Source of the DNA: Alcaligenes sp. SORT26
GTDB taxonomy: Bacteria > Pseudomonadota > Gammaproteobacteria > Burkholderiales > Burkholderiaceae_B
Length of the DNA: 64,000 bases
Assembly: GCF_017377875.1 (NCBI RefSeq)
Contig: NZ_CP070975.1
Coordinates: 2,356,001-2,420,000, forward strand
Reading direction: 5' to 3'
Every line of letters begins with the position of its first letter. The first letter of the stretch is position 1. Below are positions 54,284 to 63,398 of this stretch, piece after piece. A program made the position numbers and the translations under genes. The notes below the pieces were generated by a model. The model did no database searches. It had not been told where the DNA came from and saw nothing but the letters and a program-made list of their open reading frames with translations.

Positions 54284-55795
54284 TTACGGTTTTACCGGTT
54301 CGAGACCCTTGGGGGTGATACGGAACCGCTCAACGCTGGGTTGCTGATTCAAGGGACTTTTTTTTTCCGGCGAATCGGACTCTACTTCCTTTTCGCGCTT
54401 GGCAGCCGCTTCCTTGGCGGCAGCGACTTTGGCAGGATCATTCTTGATGACCGTACGGCCAGCCAAATGATTCAGCGCTTGCTGCAACTGGAAGTCGTCG
54501 TCACCACCGAACTCAAACATCTTGAACTCTGGGCTCATGCCCAGGTCAGGCTGTTCTTCTTCCGTGTTTTCATCGACCTTGCTGTTAACCAGGTGACGCT
54601 TCAAGTCCACTTCGCGCGGCAGGCGGAACAAATTACCTTGGGCCGTATCATCCACCACCACATCAGGCTGTACACCCGTTACCTGGATGGAAGTGCCGCT
54701 AGGCGTGTAGTACAGCGCCGTCGTCAGTTTCAGGCCCGAGTCTTCAGACAGAGGCACCACGCTTTGAACCGAGCCTTTACCAAAGGTGCGGTTGCCGATA
54801 ATGGTGGCGCGTTTGTGATCCTGCAAGGCACCGGCCACAATTTCCGAAGCCGAGGCCGAACCCACGTTCACCAGCACCACGATAGGCACCGTCTTGAGCC
54901 AATCCAGCTTCTTCAAGACGTCAGCGTCCGTATCCAGTTCGCCCAGAACGGACTGCATGGATTTGACGTAGTACTCGCGGTTGGACGAAGGAATACGGCC
55001 TTTGGTCGATACCACCAAAGCACCGGAATCCAGGAAGGCAGAAGACACACCAATCGCGCTTTCCAGCAAGCCACCGGGGTCATTACGCAGGTCAATCACC
55101 AAGCCTTTCGGTGCGCCTGGGCCTTTATTCACCTCGGACAATTGCTTGACCAGATCCGCAGCAGTGCGTTCCTGGAACTGAGCAATACGCACGTAGGCCA
55201 CATTGTCGTTCAGCATCTTGGAGCGCACGCTGCGCACCTTGATGACATCGCGCACCAAGTTGAATTCCAATGGCTTGTCACGGCCTGCACGGCGGATAGT
55301 CAGCTTGATAGACGTTTTGGGCTCGCCACGCATTTGCTTGACGGCATCATTCAGGCTCAAATCCTTGGTCGGTTTGCCATTGATGTGCGTAATGATGTCG
55401 CCCGCCAGAATCCCGGCGCGCGCCGCAGGCGTATCTTCAATAGGCGAGATGACTTTGGGCATCCCGTCCTCGCTGCCGATTTCTATGCCCAGGCCACCGA
55501 AGCCACCTTGGGTCATGGCTTCCATTTCCTTGAAAGCGTCGGCATCCAGATAGGCGGAGTGCGGATCCAGATCGGTAAACAGACCTTTGATCGCGTTATT
55601 GACCAAAGCCTGATCGGTCAGGGGCTCCACATATGTGTTCTTGATGGCAGCGAACACATTGGCGAACTGTTGCAGTTCGCGCAAAGGCAATGGCTCGCCG
55701 CGTTGAGCGACCGCAGTAATGCCCAGGCTGATCAAAATACCGCCCACAGCACCTGCTGCCACTAGTCCTATGCTGCCAATCCTTCGAGTGCTCAT
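54284..55795 (-). CDS. ctpA: S41-family C-terminal processing peptidase CtpA
   Basis: 503 aa from MSTRRIGS at 55795 (GGGA 7-8 nt upstream); earlier Met codons are possible. Signal or anchor helix about 6-30, a PDZ domain (about 95-170; GGFGGLGIEIG, GILAGDIITHINGK), and the protease core with DLRNDPGGLLE, the Ser motif VGSASASEIV (Ser near 317) and the Lys in FGKGSV (340). It trims periplasmic proteins, and in Pseudomonas the homologue cuts cell-wall hydrolases. A charged C-terminal tail rich in Ala/Lys/Glu is long for the family. It sits with envC, another cell-wall regulator. Confidence 0.92.
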   Translation of the reverse strand: MSTRRIGSIGLVAAGAVGGILISLGITAVAQRGEPLPLRELQQFANVFAAIKNTYVEPLTDQALVNNAIKGLFTDLDPHSAYLDADAFKEMEAMTQGGFGGLGIEIGSEDGMPKVISPIEDTPAARAGILAGDIITHINGKPTKDLSLNDAVKQMRGEPKTSIKLTIRRAGRDKPLEFNLVRDVIKVRSVRSKMLNDNVAYVRIAQFQERTAADLVKQLSEVNKGPGAPKGLVIDLRNDPGGLLESAIGVSSAFLDSGALVVSTKGRIPSSNREYYVKSMQSVLGELDTDADVLKKLDWLKTVPIVVLVNVGSASASEIVAGALQDHKRATIIGNRTFGKGSVQSVVPLSEDSGLKLTTALYYTPSGTSIQVTGVQPDVVVDDTAQGNLFRLPREVDLKRHLVNSKVDENTEEEQPDLGMSPEFKMFEFGGDDDFQLQQALNHLAGRTVIKNDPAKVAAAKEAAAKREKEVESDSPEKKSPLNQQPSVERFRITPKGLEPVKP

Positions 55796-55971
55796 GCACA
55801 TTCCCATTATTTTCAGATTCAAGACGGGGCCACCTCCCGGAGCTGACCCGACCATGCATTATAAGAGTAGCGTAAAGCGTCGACCAGCGTGAACTGGGCT
55901 GGAGTCGCTACCCGGCGCTACAAATGCGAGCAAACGTAAGTGCGGGGTTCTGCACCTGGGGAAAAACGGGA

Positions 55972-57540
55972 TCAGGAACCCAGCCAGACCTGCGGATTAA
56001 TAGGCTTGCCCTGATGGCGCAGCTCGAAGTACAGACCCGGCTCAACCTGCCCACCGGTAGCACCCACCCGAGCAACGGCATCCCCGCGCCCTACAATATC
56101 GCCAACCTGCTTAAGCGTGCTCTGGTTATAGGCATAAACGCTTAAGTAATCGCGGCCATGATCAATGATCAGCAAGTTTCCAAACCCGGTCATCCAGCTT
56201 GCAAAGACCACACGACCTGGAGCTACGGCACGCACCGTTGTCCCCGCTTGCGCACGCAACACAATGCCGCGCCAAATACCGCCGTCGGGGCGCTCGGCAC
56301 CAAATTTGCCTTGCACCTCGCCCCGTACCGGGTAAGGCAAGCCACGTTTCAGACCAGCAAATCCACCTTCTGGTTCCAAGGCTGGCCCGGAAGCCTGATC
56401 CACAGGCTCTTCAACCACCTGCACCTCACGTACCTTCGGTGCTATCGGTTTACTGATCGGCTCACTTGGTTCCGACGAGGCTTCCAAGCTGTCTGACAGC
56501 AAGCGCTCGTTGGAAGTTGGCGGCGTATACGTGAGCGGAGGACGCGGAATGAGTGGCTCTGGCTGCTGCGGGGCGGCAGGCTCCGGCTTGCTAGGTGGCA
56601 AGGCCGGTGGCAAAGGTGGCTGTGTAGCACGTGCCCGCTCCAGCAATTCCCGCTCGCGTTCCAGGCGCGCCTGTTCACGGGCAGCCTGCTCTTGCTTGGC
56701 TTTACGCTGCAATTCTTGCTGACGGGCCAATTCAGCTTTGCGCGCTTCTTCAGCACGGCGTGCGGCTTCGCGTCGGCGTTGTTCTTCGGCGCGACGGGCC
56801 AGCTCGGCCTGTCGGGCAATTTCAGTCTCCAGACCGGAGATCAAATCCCCCAGTCGTTTGTCATTGCTTTGCAGATTCGCAGCCTGACCGCGCTGTCGGT
56901 CCAGTTCAGCACTGATATCAGCCACCACCTTGCTTCGTTTTTCTTTTTGTTCTTCCAAGGCCACTTTTTGGGCGGCAGCGTCGGTGGCAAGCTGTTCCTG
57001 CTCTTTTTCACGCGCCGCGACCTGGGTCTGCAAACGGTCCAGCCGCTCGACAGTGCGGCGTACCTTATGAACCTGTTCGGTCTGCTGACGCGAGACATAG
57101 CCCAGATAATGCAGTTCACGGTTGATGGCGTTCGGGTCATCACCCGACAGCAAGGCGGACCATGGCGACACGCCATTGGCATATTGCGCCCGCAGTTGCT
57201 CGGCCAGCTCTTGCTGACGCTGCTCTTTGATGACTTGTTGTTCGCTGATCTGCTTGCCCAACGAACCCAACTGTTGGTGCAACTGCTCTTGCCGCTGCTC
57301 GATCTGAGCCAGCGTGCGATCTATATCGGAGATAGCCTGCTCGGATTCGCGCAAGGCATTGGCCGCATCCCGACGCGAGCCTTCACTGGTATCGATGGTT
57401 TTACGCAGCGATTCAATTTTCTGGCGCAGCTCTGCCTGCTGCTTTTGGGCCTGGGCCTGGCGTGCGGCCAAGTCAGGATCAGCAGCCAGGGCCGGAAAGG
57501 TCCAGGCTGCCAGCAACAGGCAAACGCTGTAGCGCCACAT
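55972..57540 (-). CDS. envC: murein hydrolase activator EnvC
   Basis: 522 aa. Signal peptide 1-19 (FPALA-ADPD), two long coiled-coil segments (about 25-130 and 170-300, Gln/Glu/Arg-rich), a Pro-rich linker (310-360) and a LytM/M23 domain (about 410-522). The LytM domain is degenerate: KFGAERPDG lacks the usual zinc His, and the HxH is replaced by ELRHQG, consistent with EnvC acting as amidase activator rather than an endopeptidase. It ends with VWLGS. Spacing to gpmA is 3 nt. Confidence 0.93.
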   Translation of the reverse strand: MWRYSVCLLLAAWTFPALAADPDLAARQAQAQKQQAELRQKIESLRKTIDTSEGSRRDAANALRESEQAISDIDRTLAQIEQRQEQLHQQLGSLGKQISEQQVIKEQRQQELAEQLRAQYANGVSPWSALLSGDDPNAINRELHYLGYVSRQQTEQVHKVRRTVERLDRLQTQVAAREKEQEQLATDAAAQKVALEEQKEKRSKVVADISAELDRQRGQAANLQSNDKRLGDLISGLETEIARQAELARRAEEQRRREAARRAEEARKAELARQQELQRKAKQEQAAREQARLERERELLERARATQPPLPPALPPSKPEPAAPQQPEPLIPRPPLTYTPPTSNERLLSDSLEASSEPSEPISKPIAPKVREVQVVEEPVDQASGPALEPEGGFAGLKRGLPYPVRGEVQGKFGAERPDGGIWRGIVLRAQAGTTVRAVAPGRVVFASWMTGFGNLLIIDHGRDYLSVYAYNQSTLKQVGDIVGRGDAVARVGATGGQVEPGLYFELRHQGKPINPQVWLGS

Positions 57541-57543
57541 TTT

Positions 57544-58290
57544 TTACTGCGCCTTGCCCTGATTGGCGACGGCTTGCATCTGGGCCTCAATCGCTGCCTG
57601 GTCACCCAGGTAGTAATGGCGGATAGGACGCAGGTTTTCGTCCAGTTCGTACACCAGAGGCTGGCCGGTAGGAATGTTCAGGTGAACGATGTCCTCGTCG
57701 GAGATGCCATCCAGGTGCTTGATCAGTGCGCGCAGGCTGTTGCCGTGAGCAGTCACCAGCACACGACGGCCGGAGCGAATCGCAGGGGCGATAGACTCGT
57801 CCCAGAAAGGCACCACGCGGGCCACGGTGTCTTGCAGACACTCGGTGCGAGGCAGTTGATCGTCCGGCACGCGGGCGTAGCGGGCATCAAAGCGTGGGTT
57901 GCGTGGATCGTCCACGGCGACAGGATCGGGAGCGATCGCGTAGGCACGACGCCAGACCAGGACCTGGTCTTCACCATACTTTTGTGCGGTTTCGGCTTTA
58001 TTTAAGCCTTGTAAAGCACCATAATGGCGTTCGTTCAGGCGCCAGCTCAAACCCACGGGGGTGTGCATGGCGTCCATCGAATCCAGGGCGATCCACAGAG
58101 TACGGATAGCGCGCTTGAGGACCGAGGCGAAAGCCAGGTCGAACTCAAAACCGTTTTCTTTCAGCAAGTCACCGGCTTGCTTTGCCTGTTGACGCCCGGT
58201 TTCGGTAAGATCGACATCGGTCCAGCCAGTAAACCGGTTCTCCAGGTTCCACTGGCTTTCGCCGTGCCGCATCAGTACAAGTTTATACAT
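57544..58290 (-). CDS. gpmA: 2,3-bisphosphoglycerate-dependent phosphoglycerate mutase
   Basis: 248 aa from [15 protein letters not shown] at 58290. The phospho-His is in RHGES, and [27 protein letters not shown] and [12 protein letters not shown] are all present. It interconverts 3- and 2-phosphoglycerate. First gene of the minus-strand gpmA-envC-ctpA-moeB run, with gaps of 3, 176 and 15 nt; the 176-nt gap before ctpA suggests an internal promoter there. Divergent from the rhodanese gene (98 nt). Confidence 0.96.
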   Translation of the reverse strand: MYKLVLMRHGESQWNLENRFTGWTDVDLTETGRQQAKQAGDLLKENGFEFDLAFASVLKRAIRTLWIALDSMDAMHTPVGLSWRLNERHYGALQGLNKAETAQKYGEDQVLVWRRAYAIAPDPVAVDDPRNPRFDARYARVPDDQLPRTECLQDTVARVVPFWDESIAPAIRSGRRVLVTAHGNSLRALIKHLDGISDEDIVHLNIPTGQPLVYELDENLRPIRHYYLGDQAAIEAQMQAVANQGKAQ

Positions 58291-58329
58291 GGTAAAAACA
58301 GCCTCGAGGTTGAAAAATTGGCGCCACTC

Positions 58330-58335
58330 TATAAT
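58330..58335 (+). promoter_or_regulatory. TATAAT element in the gpmA/rhodanese divergent spacer
   Basis: A consensus -10 on the plus strand 54 nt before the rhodanese start; TTGAAA (58310-58315) is upstream but only 14 nt away. Read on the minus strand the same site (ATTATA) is a weaker match for gpmA. Confidence 0.3.
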
Positions 58336-58388
58336 CGTGTGATCTTGCCCTTTTTTCTTGCTTTTCTTGGTAATCAACAGGATTTAAC

Positions 58389-58799
58389 GTGGACTTCATC
58401 TTAAGTCAGAACAATCTTCTAATTTTAGCAATTGCGGTGCTTGCCGGCATTATGCTGTTAATACCCAGCTTTTTCAAAGGCCGTGCCGGGCGCGCAGTTT
58501 CAAGCGCTGAAGCGGTACAGATGGTAAACCAGAAAGACGCCATTTTGATTGATCTGCGCAGCGCCGATCAGTTCAAAGCCGGGGCAATTGCACAATCTCG
58601 CAACATTCCTGCTGCCGACCTTGACGCCAAGGCCAGCGCGCTGCCCAAAGACAAGCCTGTCATTCTGGTGTGTGACACCGGCCGCAGCGCCCCGCGCAGC
58701 GTGGCCGTTCTGCGCAAGCACGGCATCAACGAAGCCTACACACTGCAAGGCGGTATTCAGGGTTGGCTGCAATCGAGCCTGCCCGTCAAAAAATCGTAA
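58389..58799 (+). CDS. membrane-anchored rhodanese-like sulfurtransferase (YibN type)
   Basis: 136 aa from GTG at 58389 (AGGA 7 nt upstream). One N-terminal membrane helix (7-28) is followed by a single rhodanese domain (about 38-132) with catalytic Cys95 in the loop VCDTGRSAPRS. It forms a run with grxC, secB and gpsA; this rhodanese-grxC-secB-gpsA order is widespread in proteobacteria. Function in vivo is unsettled: thiosulfate sulfurtransferase activity or membrane-associated redox roles are proposed. Confidence 0.9.
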   Translation: MDFILSQNNLLILAIAVLAGIMLLIPSFFKGRAGRAVSSAEAVQMVNQKDAILIDLRSADQFKAGAIAQSRNIPAADLDAKASALPKDKPVILVCDTGRSAPRSVAVLRKHGINEAYTLQGGIQGWLQSSLPVKKS

Positions 58800-58821
58800 G
58801 CTCCCCTTCTACGAGGCTCTC

Positions 58822-59079
58822 ATGGCAAAAGTCACGATGTACTCCACAATGGTGTGCCCCTATTGTGTGCGCGCTGAAATGCTGCTCAAGCAACGCGGCG
58901 TAACTGAAATCAATAAAATCATGATTGATCGCGAACCCGAACAGCGCGCCCTCATGATGGAGCGCACCGGTCGGCGTACCGTTCCCCAAATCTACATTGG
59001 CGACACCCATGTAGGTGGCTACGATGATCTGGCCGCTTTGGACCGCGAAGGTGGCTTGCTGCCTCTGCTGGCCGCCTGA
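58822..59079 (+). CDS. grxC: glutaredoxin 3
   Basis: 85 aa. Dithiol active site CPYC (Cys12, Cys15), TVPQIYIGDTHVGGYDDL with the cis-Pro and GG glutathione site. GAGG lies 5 nt before the ATG. It reduces disulfides at the expense of glutathione. The gap to the rhodanese gene is 22 nt. Confidence 0.96.
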   Translation: MAKVTMYSTMVCPYCVRAEMLLKQRGVTEINKIMIDREPEQRALMMERTGRRTVPQIYIGDTHVGGYDDLAALDREGGLLPLLAA

Positions 59080-59118
59080 TTTTTTTTCTAACAATTTTTT
59101 TATCCCATAGGATCACCC

Positions 59119-59613
59119 ATGGCCGACCAGAACACCCCAGCCGCTGAACAAGAAGCTCAACAACCCAGCTTCAGCCTGCAGCGCACCTACATCAAAGACC
59201 TGTCCATCGAAATGCCCCACGCTCCCCAGATCTTTCTGGAGCAAGAGGCCCCTTCCGTGGAAGTGTCCATCAATGTGGGCGGCCAACGCCTGGCTGACAC
59301 GGTCTACGAAAGCACCGTAACCGCCACTGTGACCACTCGCATTGGCGACAAGGTCATGTACCTGGTGGAAGCCACCCAGGCCGGTATTTTTGAAGCCGCC
59401 AACATCCCTGAAGAGCAACTTGAGCCTCTGCTGGGCATTGTGTGCCCCACCATGCTGTACCCCTACTTGCGTGCTGCCGTGGCTGATGCCATCAACCGCA
59501 CATCCTTGCCTGCCTTGCACCTGACTGAAGTGAACTTCCAGTCTCTGTACGAGCAGCGCATGGCGCAGCAACAAGGTGCCGCACAAGCGGACGGCCAGCC
59601 TTTGCAGGCTTAA
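59119..59613 (+). CDS. secB: protein-export chaperone SecB
   Basis: 164 aa: [20 protein letters not shown] at the N-terminus, [21 protein letters not shown] and [19 protein letters not shown], all diagnostic. The tetramer holds preproteins unfolded and hands them to SecA; its clients here could include the autotransporter and TolC-type channel. AGGATC lies just upstream of the ATG. Its TAA overlaps the ATG of gpsA by 1 nt. Confidence 0.96.
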   Translation: MADQNTPAAEQEAQQPSFSLQRTYIKDLSIEMPHAPQIFLEQEAPSVEVSINVGGQRLADTVYESTVTATVTTRIGDKVMYLVEATQAGIFEAANIPEEQLEPLLGIVCPTMLYPYLRAAVADAINRTSLPALHLTEVNFQSLYEQRMAQQQGAAQADGQPLQA

Positions 59614-60665
59614 TGATGTCAAACGCGCACACTCCCGTTCGTGTTGCAGTTCTGGGCGCTGGAAGCTGGGGCACGGCACTGGCCGCCCTGACCAGCACCC
59701 AGGCTCCCACGATGGTCTGGGCGCGCAAAGCATCAACGGCGCAAGCCATCGGGCAGGATCATCGCAACCCTGCGTACTTGCCCGATGTCTTGCTGCCCGA
59801 ATCGCTACAGGCCAGCGACAGCCTGCAGCAAGTCATGGATTTCGCCCTGGGCGACGACACCGGCCCTGCCCTGCTGATTCTGGGTGTACCTGTGCGTGGT
59901 CTGGCGCAAACCTGTCTGGACCTGGCGCAGCATTTGCCTGCGACACGTCGTCATCCCGTCCTTCTGGTGTGGACCTGCAAAGGTTTTCATCAGGAAACCG
60001 GTTTATTGCCCCACCAGATTGTGCGTGAAAGCCTGCCCGACCATCCCTGGTTAGGCCGTGCCGTGCTCTCTGGCCCCTCGTTCGCCCTGGAAGTCGCCAA
60101 AGGCCTGCCTGTTGCGCTGACTCTGGCTTGCGAGCCTGCTGATATGGCCGGCATTGCCCTGGAGGCTCTGCATGGCAAACAAGCCCGTCTTTACACCAGC
60201 ACCGACATGATCGGTGTGGAAGTGGGCGGTGCTGTCAAAAACATTATGGCTATTGCCTGTGGCATTGCCGATGCACTGGGCCTGGGCCACAACGCCCGTG
60301 CCGCCCTGATTACCCGAGGTTTGGCTGAAATGCAGCGCCTGGGCGTCGCATTAGGTGGTCAGGCAGAAACCTTCTCTGGTCTGGCAGGTTTGGGTGATCT
60401 GGTGCTGACAGCCACGGGCGAATTGTCCCGCAACCGCCAAGTGGGCCTGGCGCTGGGTGCAGGCGAAAGCCTGGACAGCATCCTGGCCACCGGCATTACC
60501 GCCGAAGGTGTGCGCTGTGCCCGTTCGGTTCTGGAAATGGGCCGGGCGCACCAGATTGAACTACCGATTACCGCAGCGGTCTGCCAGATCCTGTTTGAAC
60601 AACTGGCCCCGCGCGAAGCTGTCCACGCCTTGTTAACCCGCGAGGCCAAGCAGGAAGGCCACTAA
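59613..60665 (+). CDS. gpsA: glycerol-3-phosphate dehydrogenase [NAD(P)+]
   Basis: 350 aa. The Rossmann loop VAVLGAGSWGTALAAL, LSGPSFALEVAKGLPVALTLA, VGGAVKNIMAIACG with the catalytic Lys, and GLAGLGDLVLTATGELSRNRQVG are diagnostic. It reduces dihydroxyacetone phosphate to glycerol 3-phosphate for phospholipid synthesis. Two ATGs in tandem (59613, 59616) are possible starts. It overlaps secB by 1 nt. Confidence 0.96.
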   Translation: MMSNAHTPVRVAVLGAGSWGTALAALTSTQAPTMVWARKASTAQAIGQDHRNPAYLPDVLLPESLQASDSLQQVMDFALGDDTGPALLILGVPVRGLAQTCLDLAQHLPATRRHPVLLVWTCKGFHQETGLLPHQIVRESLPDHPWLGRAVLSGPSFALEVAKGLPVALTLACEPADMAGIALEALHGKQARLYTSTDMIGVEVGGAVKNIMAIACGIADALGLGHNARAALITRGLAEMQRLGVALGGQAETFSGLAGLGDLVLTATGELSRNRQVGLALGAGESLDSILATGITAEGVRCARSVLEMGRAHQIELPITAAVCQILFEQLAPREAVHALLTREAKQEGH

Positions 60666-60744
60666 TACCTTCGTCTGCCCGATCTGGCACCTGACCCGCG
60701 CTGCCAGACCTGCGGTCAACCGTCTCTTACTCAGAATCAAAACA

Positions 60745-61743
60745 ATGTCATTGCTTGCTCGTTCTCGTGATCTTCTGATCCGCTCCGTTCTGGGGCTGGC
60801 CTGCACCGGTTTGCTGGCGCACTCGGCTCAAGCCCAATCCAGTTGGCCCGAGCGTCCCATTCAAATGGTGGTGCCCTTCCCGGCAGGCTCCTCGCCTGAC
60901 GCCTTGGCCCGTGCCATTTCCGAGCCTCTGTCCCAAGCTCTGGGCCAGACCGTCATTGTTGATAACCGTCCCGGTGCTGGTGGCAATATCGGCACCCGCT
61001 TTGTGGCCCACGCCAAACCCGACGGCTACACCCTGCTGCTGACCATCAATGGCCCCATGGTGACTGCCCCTACCCTGTACAAGACTTCGCTGGGTTACGA
61101 CCCGCTGAAGGACTTGCAGGCCATCTCCATGATTGGCACCAGCCCCAACGTACTGGTGGTACCGGCGAACTCGCCCGCCAACACCGTGGAAGAATTCATT
61201 GCCCTGGCCAAGTCTCGCCCCGGCGAATTGAACTACGGTTCGGTCGGCCCCGGCAGCTCGGCCCACCTGGCCATGGCCATGCTGGAGCACGCTGTCGATA
61301 TCAAGCTGGAACAAATCCCTTACTCGGGCTTCCCGCAAATCCTGACCGCCATTATTGGTGGCGACATTGACGCGGCCTTTATGGTTCCCGGCATTGCCAT
61401 GCCCCAGGTCGAAGCAGGCAAGGTTAAAGCCCTGGCGGTGACTTCCTTGCAGCCCAGCGAACTGCTTCCCGGCCTGAACACCATGGCCCAAGCTGGCCTG
61501 GAAAACTTCGAGGCAATTTCCTGGGACGCTTTCTTTGTGCCGCACAACACCTCGGATGATGTGGTCAAACGTCTGAACCAGGAAGTCACCACCATCCTGC
61601 AACGCGACGATATCAAGGCCAAGCTCAACGCTTTTTACTTCTCGGCCGAGCCATCAACGCCGCAAGAAATGACGGACAAGATCATTGCCGACAAAGCTCG
61701 TTGGGATGAGGTGATTGAACGATTGAACCTGTCGCTGGAATAA
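60745..61743 (+). CDS. Bug/TctC-family tricarboxylate-type substrate-binding protein
   Basis: 332 aa with a signal peptide (1-30, ending HSAQAQS). Bug-family signatures are WPERPIQMVVPFPAGSSPDALAR, VDNRPGAGGNIGT, PDGYTLLL and LNYGSVGPGSSAHLAMAML. These periplasmic receptors bind carboxylates and related acids, and have expanded greatly in Bordetella and its relatives; usually only some have TctAB partners, and none is here. The ligand is unknown. A terminator follows. Confidence 0.92.
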   Translation: MSLLARSRDLLIRSVLGLACTGLLAHSAQAQSSWPERPIQMVVPFPAGSSPDALARAISEPLSQALGQTVIVDNRPGAGGNIGTRFVAHAKPDGYTLLLTINGPMVTAPTLYKTSLGYDPLKDLQAISMIGTSPNVLVVPANSPANTVEEFIALAKSRPGELNYGSVGPGSSAHLAMAMLEHAVDIKLEQIPYSGFPQILTAIIGGDIDAAFMVPGIAMPQVEAGKVKALAVTSLQPSELLPGLNTMAQAGLENFEAISWDAFFVPHNTSDDVVKRLNQEVTTILQRDDIKAKLNAFYFSAEPSTPQEMTDKIIADKARWDEVIERLNLSLE

Positions 61744-61766
61744 AACCAACAACTGGATTCCACAAG

Positions 61767-61810
61767 AACGGCCCTGCAAACTCTTCGTTTGTAGGGCCGT
61801 TTTCTTTGAG
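61767..61810 (+). terminator. intrinsic terminator after the Bug receptor
   Basis: A 15-bp stem with one G-U pair (61767-61781 with 61787-61801, loop TCTTC), followed by TTCTTTG. It starts 24 nt past the stop. Confidence 0.85.
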
Positions 61811-62030
61811 ACTATCAACAGAAAATAAACACGTGTAAGTCAGCGTGTCCCGTAACAAGCTTCCGCTTCTTGAGTCTTGTTCCTGTGGTGTCAAAGCACA
61901 AAAAAGCTCTAACACAAGATTTCCCAGCCCTCATCACTTCAACAGAATTCGTCATACACGCTGCTAAATGACAAGTTTGACGTAGTGCCTCGATCCAAGA
62001 CCCAAGCTTGCTACTTACCTCTGCCCGAGC

Positions 62031-62501
62031 TTAAACACCACCTTCGTAACCCGCTTGCCGCCAGGCATCAAACACACAAATCGCCACAGCGTTAGACAGG
62101 TTCAAGCTGCGTTGCCCCGTCAACATGGGCAGGCGAATCCGCTGCTCGTTGGGAAACAGCGCAAGTTGCTCAGCAGACAAACCGGCAGTTTCGCGGCCAA
62201 ACACAAATACATCACCTGGCTGAAAACTTTGCTCAGCCAGCAAATGGCTGCCACGTGTAGTCAGGGCAAACGCGCGATCAGGCGCAGAGCCCGTAGCCTG
62301 CAAGGCTTCTTCCAGGCTGTCATGTACCTTCACCTGCGCCCACTCGTGATAATCCAGCCCGGCACGGCGCAGCTTGCTGTCTTCCAGCTCAAAGCCCAAG
62401 GGCCGCACCAAGTGCAGGACACACCCTGTATTAGCCGCCAGTCGAATGACGTTACCCGTGTTGGGAGGGATCTCGGGCGAAACCAGGACGATATGAAACA
62501 T
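62031..62501 (-). CDS. trmL: tRNA (cytidine(34)-2'-O)-methyltransferase TrmL
   Basis: 156 aa SPOUT methyltransferase: VSPEIPPNTGNVIRLAANTGC, RPLGFELEDSKLRRAGLDYHEW, FGRETAGLS and LPMLTGQRSLNLSNAVAICVFDAWRQ form the trefoil-knot SAM site. It methylates the wobble base of tRNA-Leu. AGG precedes the ATG by about 8 nt. comF lies 66 nt upstream on the same strand. Confidence 0.95.
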   Translation of the reverse strand: MFHIVLVSPEIPPNTGNVIRLAANTGCVLHLVRPLGFELEDSKLRRAGLDYHEWAQVKVHDSLEEALQATGSAPDRAFALTTRGSHLLAEQSFQPGDVFVFGRETAGLSAEQLALFPNEQRIRLPMLTGQRSLNLSNAVAICVFDAWRQAGYEGGV

Positions 62502-62567
62502 GAAGAACCTAAAAAATGCAGAAAAAATGCAAAGAAAAGCCGCGCGTCAGCGGCGAAGTATACAAGG

Positions 62568-63317
62568 CTAGCGTGCCTTCAATTTCCAGGGCGCCCGGGC
62601 AGCAACCAGGGCATACACAGCGCCCGCGCCCGCCGAACGGCAAGCCCGCGCCAAAGAGTCCAACGTGGCCCCTGTGGTCAACACATCATCAACCAGCAGT
62701 ACAGACCGCCCCTCTAGTGGCTCCAGCACTGTAAAAGCCCCCCGCATAGCCTGTCTGCGCGCCTGACGTCCCAAAGACTTCTGGGCCTGATCATGCCGAG
62801 ACTGCGACGCAACCAGATGCAAATGAGCCGACAAACCCAATAAGCGTGCCACACGCTTGGCCAGTACCGCTGCCGGATTAAAACCCCGACGATGCAAAGC
62901 GCGGCGGTGGGACGGCACCGGTATTACCCAGGTATCTGAATGCAAGGGTGGACCCTGACAGCGCCATTGCTGCACCATCAGCTCAGCCAGTACCGCCGCC
63001 ATTTCCAGCCGACGTGAAATTTTAAACGCATGGATCAACATATCGCCAGGATGTTCATAATCGAATCCTGTGACCGTGACGTGCAAGCTTATCTGCCCCG
63101 CACCGCAATCCGGGCAAGCCAATAAAGCCAGCGGCGGCAAGGCCAAGGCACAACGCAGACAACGCAAACCTTGAGCCGCTGCGCCCAGCGCGTCCCGGCA
63201 CAGAACGCACAGCGCGCCAGTTTGCGAGCGCAGACCACACAGTACACAGGGTCGCGCCAGCAGAGGAATCCCTACAAGACGGTTGGGCGACTCGCGCCGG
63301 AACAGGGGATGCGCCAT
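62568..63317 (-). CDS. comF: ComF-family phosphoribosyltransferase-like protein
   Basis: 249 aa. N-terminal Cys pairs (CVLCGL, CVLC, CLRC, CPDC) form a zinc-ribbon-like region, then VIPVPSHRRALHRRGFNPAAVLA and the PRPP-type motif VLLVDDVLTTGATL. ComF homologues are needed for DNA uptake in naturally competent bacteria and also occur in non-competent ones (GntX). Whether this strain is competent is not shown. Divergent from a BioC-like gene by 81 nt. Confidence 0.9.
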   Translation of the reverse strand: MAHPLFRRESPNRLVGIPLLARPCVLCGLRSQTGALCVLCRDALGAAAQGLRCLRCALALPPLALLACPDCGAGQISLHVTVTGFDYEHPGDMLIHAFKISRRLEMAAVLAELMVQQWRCQGPPLHSDTWVIPVPSHRRALHRRGFNPAAVLAKRVARLLGLSAHLHLVASQSRHDQAQKSLGRQARRQAMRGAFTVLEPLEGRSVLLVDDVLTTGATLDSLARACRSAGAGAVYALVAARAPWKLKAR

Positions 63318-63398
63318 AATAGATCATTACCTTTCAGAGCCAGGCTGACCTGATCACAGCACACGCCACTGATCCAGGCCAGCAACGTCCGCGCAACT

